A program made the position numbers and the translations under genes. The notes under the pieces were generated by a model. That model searched no databases. It saw nothing but the letters and a program-made list of their open reading frames with translations, and had not been told where the DNA came from. A stretch of 5,158 nucleotides of DNA from an uncultured Chthoniobacterales bacterium (GTDB lineage: Bacteria > Verrucomicrobiota > Verrucomicrobiae > Chthoniobacterales > UBA10450). Numbering within the stretch: position 1 is the first letter of the stretch; the number at the start of each line of letters is the position of its first letter. Positions 1 through 5,158 of this stretch are shown here, piece by piece. The stretch spans positions 1 through 5,158 of the forward strand of contig CATPCN010000150.1 of assembly GCA_955652855.1 (NCBI GenBank), given 5' to 3'.

Positions 1-2
1 AC

Positions 3-257
3 AGTCCCGAACTCGAACAACGTTTGGCCGAGTCACGAGAGCGCTTCCGTGAGACAGCGCTGCTGGAGATTAAGAAAGCCTTTGAGAGCGGAGATTGGCG
101 CGCGGCTGCTAAAGCGCTGGAGTTAGTTTATCCCGAGTATCGCGCCGGTGTAAATAAGGTCGAAGTGTCGGCAACGACTAACAACAATTTTCTTGTCCTG
201 TCAGTGGAAAAGCAGAGGGAGTTTCAAGAGCGGCACAGAATCGCGCTACAGGAGTAA
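3..257 (+). CDS. Phage terminase small-subunit-like protein, C-terminal part
   Basis: The frame is open from the left edge of the window, so this is the C-terminal ~84 residues of a longer protein; the TTG at 24 need not be a start. It opens with a charged helix (ELEQRLAESRERFRETALLE), then the segment IKKAFESGDWRAAAKALELV and YPEYR, then VEVSATTNNNFLVLSVEKQR and a charged tail. The arrangement [helix]-GDWRAAA-(W/K)-hLE-xx(Y/H)PE-(R/Y) followed by a polar linker and a final helix is what I know from many phage terminase small-subunit or HTH packaging proteins, which bind the packaging site and recruit the large subunit. The DNA-binding HTH would lie upstream, outside the window. No large-terminase gene follows, which suggests a phage remnant rather than an intact prophage. 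It could also be an unrelated HTH protein with a similar tail. The family call is from memory of the motif, not a search. Confidence 0.5.
   Translation, partial: SPELEQRLAESRERFRETALLEIKKAFESGDWRAAAKALELVYPEYRAGVNKVEVSATTNNNFLVLSVEKQREFQERHRIALQE
251..254 (+). promoter_or_regulatory. Ribosome binding site GGAG ahead of ATG 262
   Basis: GGAG lies seven bases before ATG 262 and overlaps the end of the terminase-like gene, the usual arrangement for a translationally coupled phage gene. The ATG opens only a 13-codon frame (MRPRGANRETPFC, stop TGA 301-303), so a good start signal leads into a frame that ends at once. Confidence 0.4.
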
Positions 258-261
258 AACA

Positions 262-560
262 ATGCGACCACGCGGGGCGAATCGAGAAACGCCTTTCTGC
301 TGAGGCCCGCAAGGTTACTTGGTCGCCCTCATCCTGTATATCTGCATGCACGTTTGCGCGGATCGGCTTGCGATCCCCGGACGACGAAGTTGCTGGAGTG
401 GTCATGGCAACGTTTTACCAAGTGGCAAGAATTTGCGCGATCACAATCGGAGCGCCATATTGCGTCTGTGGCAGAACAAGACGCAAACCAGAAGGCTCTG
501 GAACAAGTAGAGAAGAAATTCCGCGCAGTTCGACGCCGAATTGCACAAACGGCGGCTTGA
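262..560 (+). pseudogene. Degraded small gene with coiled-coil-like C-terminus
   Basis: A well-placed ATG at 262 reads MRPRGANRETPFC and stops at 301-303. Beyond it, protein-like sequence is found in other frames: around 282-318 a charged stretch (IEKRLSAEARKV) in a second frame, and from about 387 to the TGA at 558-560 a third frame reading KLLEWSWQRFTKWQEFARSQ and then ASVAEQDANQKALEQVEKKF, a Glu/Gln/Lys/Arg-rich amphipathic helix likely to form a coiled coil. The last frame has no ATG and only a TTG at 354 without a ribosome binding site. The simplest reading is a small gene downstream of the terminase-like gene, broken by one or two indels. An alternative is that only 354-560 is a short gene with a weak start. 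I do not recognise the family and assign no function. Confidence 0.35.
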
Positions 561-598
561 GAACCTTGCCTTCTTTCTTGTGTGCCGAGATGGATGTT

Positions 599-620
599 CG
601 GGTCTGATATCCCGTTTTTT
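599..620 (+). terminator. Weak rho-independent terminator-like hairpin
   Basis: CGGG (599-602) can pair with CCCG (611-614) and is followed directly by six T residues (615-620). The stem is only four pairs with an 8-base loop, so it is marginal. Its position after the last protein-like frame of the left block and 160 bases before the next start fits a transcript end. Confidence 0.3.
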
Positions 621-770
621 CTTCCCACTTTTACTCACGTGTAGCCGAGTCTAGCCGTTATTTCGCGAATTTTGCACGCTTTTCGCATGGTGAAGAGAAA
701 TCGAAGGGCTGGAGAGACGATTTTACTTCTTCTATTGGCCTTTTTCTGACAGCATTCACTCGCAAACAAC

Positions 771-774
771 GAGG
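771..774 (+). promoter_or_regulatory. Ribosome binding site GAGG ahead of ATG 782
   Basis: GAGG lies seven bases upstream of ATG 782. This supports 782, not the GTG at 957, as the true start of the protease gene, because no comparable site precedes 957. The intergenic stretch 561-781 otherwise shows only a pair of TAGCCG words near 642-658 and no promoter I would defend. Confidence 0.5.
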
Positions 775-781
775 TTCCGCG

Positions 782-2882
782 ATGAAACAACGTCTACCGG
801 CTTTAATGAAGTCAGCACTTCTTGTAGGCAAGTTGACGGCATGGTCGGTGGCGATCGCCAGCGTTATCGGTTCAGTTAATTACGTCGTCGGAGAAGTCAG
901 TCCGGCGTCCACAGCGCCTTCCCCCAGCAACGCCGCCTCCTGCAGCAGATGCTTCGGTGACTCCGATCGTCACCCCAAATCCATCCGCGAGCCCGCAATC
1001 ATTTGCGGCGGCATTCGACGTAACTAAAATTGCGTCGGACGCGCGCCCCGCTGTTGCCTTGATAGCCGTACAGGATAAGACCGGAAAGCCCGTAAAATTT
1101 GGCACCGGTTTCTTTGTAGCGGCCGATGGAAAACTTGTGACGAATGCCCATGTTCTGGAGGGCGCGGCGACCGCCGAGGCAAAGTTAGAAAATGGTGCGT
1201 CTTACAATATAGTTGGCGTCCTCAAAGCCGCGGTTGAAAAGGATTTAGTAATTGTAAAGGTCGAGGCAAAAAAGGTTCCCTTTCTCCACATCGCCACAGG
1301 CGCGTTGCCCGAACCAGGCGCGAGAATTGTTGTGGTAGGTAGTCCTTTCGGACTCGAAGGCAGCGTGTCGGAGGGAATCATCTCTGGGCAGCGGACGGCA
1401 AAACGGGACGACGAGTGGTTGCAAATTACAGCTCCGATATCACCTGGGTCGAGCGGCTCACCTGTGATTGATCAACAAGGTGAAGTGGTCGGAGTCTCGA
1501 CGTTTATTATTGCCAAAGGTCAATCGGTGAACTTTGCAAGGCCAGCGGAATACGTCTCGGTGTTGTTAGATCAGATCAAGCCCACCACAGAAGCGGCGGC
1601 ACTTTGGACGCTTGTCCCAGATCCAAAGCATCTCGTGCTCAATGATCCAGATTTTATCGAAGCAGAGAATGCACTGGCAACCAATGATCCCGCTGAAGCG
1701 CTAAAAATACTCAACAAACTCCAATCGAAGTATTCCGAGAATGAATCGTTCCTGCAAAAACTCGGTTTAGTTTATGACAGGTTGAATTTGTTGGATGACG
1801 CGGTTCGAGCGTACCAGCATGCCTTGAAAATTGATCCTACGAATGGAATTGGCTGGACAAACCTTGCCCTTACTTACGTTAGGCTTCACCGATTTGACGA
1901 AGCGAAGGATGCTGCAACGCAGGCCGTCAAACAATCGCCGGATTTTGGTCCGGCGTGGGGCGTCCTAGGCTATTCTTATCAACAAGCAGGCAGGCCCACA
2001 GACGCTGCCGATGCGTTGCAGAAGGCGGCAAAGCTCACTCCAAAGGATCCTGATATCTGGCGCAACTTGAGTGATATCTACGCGCAGCTCAATGAGTCCG
2101 CGAAGTCTCAAGAAGCTCGCGATAAAGTGGCAGAATTGTCTCCAACACCTGCTGCTATCCCTCCACGACCCTCAGCTGCGTCGCCGAGTCCCGAAATCGC
2201 CGCGGAATCGAAGGAGCGTGATCACCATCCCGTTTCGATAGTCGTAGCGCCTGCCAGTAAAGGGCTAAATATTCGATCTGCGCCAGATGGCAGATCGAGA
2301 ATCATAACAACGTTAAGGCCACAAGATCGTGTTTACCTTAATGAAGGCCGTGTCCGCAATAATGAACCACCGTTGCCCGTCGTTTGGCAGCAAGTGACCA
2401 CCATGGGCGGTGATACTGGATGGTTCGATATGGAGTACTTGGCGCCCCCCGAAAAAGGCGACTCATTCGCATCGCCAGATCGAGATGTTTGGGAACTCTT
2501 TGAAAAATGGTTGACCGCAAATAACGTTGATTCTTCTCAAGAAGCAGCATTGTACGCAGATCCAGCTGACTATCTGGGGTTCGGCATGCTTTCTCGCCAG
2601 CAGCTAGGGCAAGAACTCCAACGAGATCTTCAATTATGGCCCCAGCAGCACAACACAGTTTCAATGGGCCCGGTGGTTGAAAAACTCAGCGATTCTGAAT
2701 GGCGTGTGACCTTTGAAATTAACTTTGATGTGCGCAGTCCGTCGCGGTTAAAGCGAGTAACGGGTACCGCAAACCTGGCATGGACGGTTAGAAAGCTCGG
2801 CTCAGGCGGAGTCGAAATCGCTTCCTCAAAGGAGCAAGTCACAAGCAGAACATTTCGCGACGTCAGACGCAACGCACGATAA
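782..2882 (+). CDS. Exported S1C (HtrA-type) serine protease with TPR, SH3b and NTF2-like domains; frameshifted near the N-terminus
   Basis: Likely an envelope protease or sensor acting outside the cytoplasmic membrane. Translation from ATG 782 gives an N-terminal hydrophobic signal/anchor (MKQRLPALMKSALLVGKLTA, then WSVAIASVIGSVNYVVG) and a Pro/Ala/Ser linker. That frame stops at 1027, while the rest lies in the frame open from 837 to 2882. Removing one C from CCCCC at 921-925 joins them into a ~699-residue protein. Counting from GTG 957 as residue 1: trypsin-like domain ~21-207 with His65 (TNAHVLEG), Asp96 (EKDLVIVKV) and Ser166 (ISPGSSGSPV), a complete catalytic triad; TPR repeats ~231-394; Pro/Ser linker ~395-425; bacterial SH3-like domain ~427-497 (LNIRSAPDGRSRIITTL ... 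TGWFDMEYL); and an NTF2/SnoaL-like domain ~508-630 (ALYADPADYLGFGMLSRQQL ... WRVTFEINF). The PDZ domain usual in DegP/DegQ is absent, replaced by TPR and SH3 modules. The protease and TPR calls are firm; the last domain is by resemblance. Confidence 0.88.
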
Positions 2883-2885
2883 TGT

Positions 2886-3394
2886 GTGAGCGCGAACATC
2901 AACATCTTACCAACCGTGGTGGGCATTGCGCTCGCGAGCTGCGACCCGGCAAAGACTAAACAAGCTAAGATTCAGCGGCAGAAACCCGCGTCATTTCGCG
3001 ACACCATCTTTACGAACGTTACGCCGACGGCGGATGGCGGCGCTTACGCGATCGGCTTGACTCTAGCCTATAGAATCTTCGCGGCTCAACACGCGGTCAA
3101 AATGCGATTTCATACCTTACCGACAGGTATTGACGACCCTTTCTTCGGCACTCTTCAGATCACGCCTTTGCTAGATGGCGGCGCGTATGCTCACTCCGTC
3201 GCAGTTAAATCGTTCTGGCATTTGCACGCAGATAGTGTCGAGCGGGTTACCGAGGTCATGTCATTGTGGAGCATGCCGCCGGTTGCGCCTTTTTACTGTA
3301 CATCGCCGAGCGCCAGAAGCGATTGGAGGCGGAGCAAGAGTTAGAGGAGCGTCCGAACTTAGATGACACGTCACAACCTGAGCCCGACGAATGA
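2886..3394 (+). pseudogene. Hypothetical protein, probably exported; frame broken near 3236-3270
   Basis: Starts three bases after the protease stop, so it was probably co-transcribed with it. The frame from GTG 2886 runs to 3344, but its last ~30 codons (after ERVTEV) look non-coding (SARSDWRRSKS). From 3236 another frame, open to TGA 3392-3394, gives convincing protein: VIVEHAAGCAFLLYIAERQK then RLEAEQELEERPNLDD and an acidic tail. A -1 (or +2) shift around 3250-3260 restores a ~165-residue protein. The N-terminus has a hydrophobic stretch ending in LASC (residues 16-19), which resembles a lipobox, but no basic n-region precedes it. Two copies of a (V/I)TP-xx-DGGAYA motif (residues 45-55 and 92-102) lie 47 residues apart and suggest an internal duplication. 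No ribosome binding site is visible; an ATG at 2882 overlaps the protease stop but reads only 25 codons. The family is not recognised. Confidence 0.5.
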
Positions 3395-3395
3395 G

Positions 3396-3518
3396 GCCTA
3401 ACCCGGCGATACAGCCGACGGCTGCCCGGCGTTATGCCTCGCGTGACTTCATGAAAACATTTCCATTGCAATCAACGCTCGCTCTCGCCAGCGGTGGCTG
3501 ATCTTGTTCTCGTTAGGC
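3396..3518 (+). repeat. attC-like (integron recombination site) element
   Basis: Begins two bases after the preceding stop. Outer boxes are exact complements: GCCTAAC (3396-3402, R''-like RYYYAAC) and GTTAGGC (3512-3518, R'-like GTTRRRY). After a 9-base spacer comes CAGCCGAC (3412-3419, L''-like), and 11 bases before GTTAGGC is GGTGGCTG (3493-3500, L'-like), complementary to it at seven of eight positions. This box order, spacing and ~123-base length match attC sites. Within it, CAGCCG-A-CGGCTG (3412-3424) forms a small perfect palindrome, and a second GTT-type box (GTTATGC, 3431-3437) offers an alternative short element of ~42 bases. No integron integrase is in the window. It could instead be a dispersed genomic repeat with the same fold. 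Confidence 0.5.
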
Positions 3519-3595
3519 AGCAGGTCCGAAAGTTTGTGGTAATTAGGACGGTTTTTGCATTGATCTGATTAAGTACGTGCAGTAAAACGCCAACC

Positions 3596-4036
3596 ATGAA
3601 GACCAAATGTGCCAAAACACTCGCTGTGCTGACTGCCAGTCTATTAAGCCTGAGCGTCGCCGGGCAGGCCGCTGCAAAGGAGAAAGAGTCGAAGCCAAAG
3701 CAAGAGCCCACACCAAAGCAAGAATCGACGCCAAAGAAAAAGCAATCCAGTCCCACGAGGACGACCAACCAAATCGATCTGCGGAGCAAGTTAGCAAGCA
3801 TGCATCTTCACGACGGACTAAATCTCGTCCATTCGGGCGACGGGGTGAAGTTGATGGCCGAGGCACGGAATAACAAGATCGTCGGCTGGAGCGCCACGGA
3901 TGATAAAGGCAACAAGCTTCCGACGACAGTTAAGAAAGATAGCGCCGGCCAAAAAATTATAATAGCCCGACTCGACAACGACCCGAGCCTTCCCGAGCAC
4001 GGCAGCCTTAAGATCACCATTAGGGGCGGCAAATAA
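3596..4036 (+). CDS. Small exported protein with Lys/Pro/Gln-rich linker
   Basis: A 146-residue protein starting at ATG 3596. Residues 1-27 form a clear Sec signal peptide (MKTKCAKTLAVLTASLLSLS, then VAGQAAA with cleavage likely after AAA). Residues 28-58 are a basic, Pro/Gln/Lys-rich linker with three near-repeats of six residues (PKQEPT, PKQEST, PKKKQS). Residues 59-146 form a small globular domain (IDLRSKLASMHLHDGLNLVH ... NNKIVGWSATDDKGNKLP ... GSLKITIRGGK) with alternating beta-like strands and no cysteine. I do not recognise the domain. The product is expected to be periplasmic or secreted; the basic linker could contact peptidoglycan, lipopolysaccharide or another polyanion, which is speculation. 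No Shine-Dalgarno sequence precedes the ATG. The gene lies between two attC-like elements, in the orientation a cassette gene would have. Confidence 0.75.
   Translation: MKTKCAKTLAVLTASLLSLSVAGQAAAKEKESKPKQEPTPKQESTPKKKQSSPTRTTNQIDLRSKLASMHLHDGLNLVHSGDGVKLMAEARNNKIVGWSATDDKGNKLPTTVKKDSAGQKIIIARLDNDPSLPEHGSLKITIRGGK
3695..3748 (+). repeat. Three tandem 18-base imperfect repeats inside the exported protein gene
   Basis: CCAAAGCAAGA occurs at 3695 and 3713, and CCAAAGAAAAA at 3731, an exact 18-base period. The repeats encode the PKQE(P/S)T-type linker and keep the frame, so copy-number change would vary linker length by six residues. Confidence 0.7.
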
Positions 4037-4073
4037 AAAAAGCCGCACTGTGGTTCCATCCCGCAGCGCCAAG

Positions 4074-4110
4074 GCCTAACCAATCGCTGCAGCCAACCGC
4101 TGGCCCGGCG
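4074..4110 (+). repeat. Half attC-like element related to the one at 3396
   Basis: GCCTAAC (4074-4080), a 9-base spacer, CAGCCAAC (4090-4097), then CGCTGGCCCGGCG (4098-4110). Box identity, the 9-base spacer and the CCCGGCG that follows match the left part of the element at 3396. I could not find a convincing GTTRRRY box or a partner for CAGCCAAC downstream, so the right half seems missing or diverged. An inverted pair GCAGCG (4063-4068)/CGCTGC (4085-4090) surrounds the first box. Confidence 0.45.
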
Positions 4111-4127
4111 CGCTCGGAATTAGAAGT

Positions 4128-4922
4128 TTGTCATTGATCACCGGGATACGTACGCCGCACGATAAAGCGATAAGACGCTCGCAAACACTAATGGCGCTGG
4201 CCGTGCTATCGGCTGCCTCGATCGCTTCAACGTCAGCGGTTACGTTGAGGGCCGTGCCGACGAAGGGTCAAATCCTTAGCTATACGCAAGGGGCGCCAAC
4301 CGTTATTTCATCGCGCGCCAGCATTGCCAGCGTGACCGTGTACCCAGAAACTAATGGACATATTGTGCTGTTCGTCGCGGGAAGGAATCAAACCACGGCA
4401 AACATCAACTTTGGAATTGAGAACGTTTCCGCCGCTGCAAACGGGAAAGCGTTGCGCGTTTTCACGTATGACGAACTCGCCAAGAAAGTAAAATCGCGAG
4501 CCATGTGGGGAAGGATTGCAGCCGGGGCGGGCTCAGGATGGCGCGCGGGAGCAGCAAATCAGCCGACTCAGACAACGTACGGCGGGACGTACAATGGCAG
4601 CACATACGACAATGCCAACGGCCACTCCGGCAACTTTTCCGGCAACTTTATTGGATCGTCGACTACCATTGATCCGACCGCGCAGGCCCTCGCTCAAAGC
4701 GCCATCATCGCAGAAGCGCGGGCGCAAGGCACAATGCTTAACACCAAAGAGAGTCTGGAGCTTGCCAGTCTCCGGCGCGTGTTGCGAACAACAACTGTCC
4801 AGCCTGGGCAAATCTACGGAGGCTTCGTGGAGATCGCACGGCCTCCTGCTTCCTCCGTTATGAACGTGCAATTATATTTTGCAGGCGAACGGCACCTGTT
4901 TTCCTTTCAGGTTTCGCGTTGA
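4128..4922 (+). CDS. Exported protein of unnamed Gly/Asn/Thr/Tyr-rich family
   Basis: A 264-residue protein if read from TTG 4128; TTG 4134 (AGAAG seven bases ahead) is a reasonable alternative, and ATG 4191 would remove the basic n-region. Residues ~7-38 fit a signal peptide (basic HDKAIRRSQT, hydrophobic LMALAVLSAASIAS). Then a beta-rich domain ~40-115 (SIASVTVYPETNGHIVLFVA ... ALRVFTYDELAKK), a short helix KKVKSRAMWGRIAAGAGSG, a low-complexity middle ~141-180 rich in Gly, Asn, Ser, Thr and Tyr (YGGTYNGSTYDNANGHSGNF), a helix ~183-220 (PTAQALAQSAIIAEARAQG ... SLRRVLR) and a C-terminal beta segment (QIYGGFVEIARPP ... VQLYFAGERHLFSFQVSR). I recall similarly arranged uncharacterised exported proteins with a YDEL-K(K)-x-R-x-MW segment and a YSGTY-like middle; no function is known to me. 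Probably surface or outer-membrane associated. It directly follows the half attC-like element. Confidence 0.75.
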   Translation: MSLITGIRTPHDKAIRRSQTLMALAVLSAASIASTSAVTLRAVPTKGQILSYTQGAPTVISSRASIASVTVYPETNGHIVLFVAGRNQTTANINFGIENVSAAANGKALRVFTYDELAKKVKSRAMWGRIAAGAGSGWRAGAANQPTQTTYGGTYNGSTYDNANGHSGNFSGNFIGSSTTIDPTAQALAQSAIIAEARAQGTMLNTKESLELASLRRVLRTTTVQPGQIYGGFVEIARPPASSVMNVQLYFAGERHLFSFQVSR

Positions 4923-4937
4923 GACAGGATCAAGTTT

Positions 4938-4953
4938 GAAGCTTTACAGCTTC
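4938..4953 (+). repeat. Inverted repeat downstream of the exported protein gene
   Basis: GAAGCT (4938-4943) and AGCTTC (4948-4953) form a perfect 6-bp stem with a TTAC loop, 16 bases past the stop. There is no T-run on either side, so it is at best a transcript-end or stabilising hairpin. It lies between convergent coding remnants; the loop contains the TAA that ends the minus-strand remnant. Confidence 0.35.
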
Positions 4954-5158
4954 CTATTCGTGTCATTGAACGAGATTACTTGTTCGACGTTGCCCACTGA
5001 ATCCAGAATGCGGATCTCGCCAGAGCGAAAGCTCGCGCGGTCTTGCGCGAATCCGAGAGCAATCAGCATGATCACCAGCCGGATCGCCTAATTCGGAATT
5101 TCCAGGAACGGAAAAACCTGCGTCGCGACCTGGATTAGCAGCCACGCTACGATCGCGT
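4944..5158 (-). pseudogene. Remnant of membrane-anchored TPR/cyclase-type regulator, N-terminal segment
   Basis: Read leftward from the window edge, the minus strand gives AIVAWLLIQVATQVFPFLEI-PN, a TAG (5088-5090), then AIRLVIMLIALGF (to 5049). I know this as the N-terminal transmembrane region of a large bacterial family with C-terminal TPRs, often annotated as adenylate cyclase-like or TPR regulatory proteins, in which the motif continues EIPNW-(A/V)-(I/V)-RL and later GFP-(V/I)-AL-(I/V)-(L/I)-AWAFE. Here the expected Trp (TGG) is TAG, and after GF the family sequence is lost: 34 unrelated codons (AQDRASFRSGEIRILDSVGN ... NRKL) run to TAA at 4944-4946. No other frame resumes PVALILAWAFE. 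So this is a truncated, decayed gene whose true start lies beyond the window. The origin of the left part is unknown; it could be a fragment of another gene joined by deletion. Confidence 0.6.

Noticed and set aside
672..700. TTGCAC as a -35 promoter box for the protease gene
   Set aside because: No acceptable -10 box occurs at 16-18 bases; the lineage's promoter consensus is also uncertain.
1878..1884. GTTAGGC, a perfect R'-type box
   Set aside because: It lies inside the TPR coding region of the protease (TYVRLHR) with no partner GCCTAAC or inner boxes nearby, so it is a chance match.
2338..2926. Two minus-strand frames of about 100 codons opposite the protease gene
   Set aside because: They are shadows of the SH3/NTF2-like coding region, with no start signal and no recognisable motifs.
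2882..2959. ATG overlapping the protease stop (TAATG), suggesting a coupled gene
   Set aside because: The frame encodes only 25 codons of unconvincing sequence before TAA, whereas the GTG 2886 frame stays open with coding-like codon use.
3607..3873. Alternative 88-codon frame overlapping the exported protein gene
   Set aside because: It is very rich in Arg and Lys, lacks a ribosome binding site, and overlaps a frame with a clear signal peptide and domain.
4026..4046. GCGGC and GCCGC around the stop of the 146-aa gene as a terminator
   Set aside because: The loop is 11 bases of mostly A with no T-run after the stem, so it does not fit a rho-independent terminator.
4963..5145. Minus-strand 60-codon frame starting at GTG
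   Set aside because: It overlaps the frame carrying the recognisable membrane segment and has low-complexity, non-family sequence.

Overview
The window looks like a stretch of bacterial chromosome of moderate GC content, probably from a soil or freshwater Verrucomicrobiota (Spartobacteria- or Pedosphaera-like) lineage or a metagenome-assembled relative. That assignment is inference. It rests on the secreted S1C protease-TPR-SH3 protein, the run of exported proteins of unknown function, weak or absent Shine-Dalgarno sites, and a remnant of the membrane-anchored TPR/cyclase-type regulator family that is abundant in such genomes. No rRNA, tRNA, CRISPR array or transposase was seen.

Layout. Positions 1-257 hold the C-terminal end of a protein resembling a phage terminase small subunit. 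Positions 258-560 are a poorly preserved region with a good ribosome binding site and a prematurely stopped reading frame, followed by a short coiled-coil-like ORF; a weak terminator-like hairpin follows near 600-620. Positions 782-2882 hold the main gene, an exported HtrA-type (S1C) serine protease fused to TPR repeats, an SH3b-like domain and an NTF2/SnoaL-like C-terminal domain. Its signal sequence (from ATG 782) lies in a different frame from the rest (open from 837, GTG 957), with the shift most easily placed at a CCCCC run at 921-925. Right behind it, 2886-3394, lies a second gene whose C-terminus continues in another frame from about 3236-3260, so it also appears frameshifted.

Immediately after that gene stands an attC-like element (3396-3518) with complementary GCCTAAC/GTTAGGC outer boxes and near-complementary inner boxes. 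A related half-element (4074-4110) follows the next gene, so the 146-aa exported protein gene (3596-4036) sits between two attC-like sequences, as a gene cassette would. A 264-aa exported protein of an unnamed Gly/Asn/Thr/Tyr-rich family (4128-4922) follows the half-element.

At the right edge, on the minus strand, is a degraded N-terminal membrane segment of a TPR/cyclase-type regulator, with a TAG where a Trp codon is expected and loss of the family sequence soon after.

Taken together the window reads as accessory, partly decaying DNA: a phage-like remnant, a frameshifted envelope protease, an attC-bounded cassette-like unit, and a pseudogene. Two clear indels, one premature stop and one disordered region in about 5 kb could also mean consensus errors in the assembly; the read data would decide.
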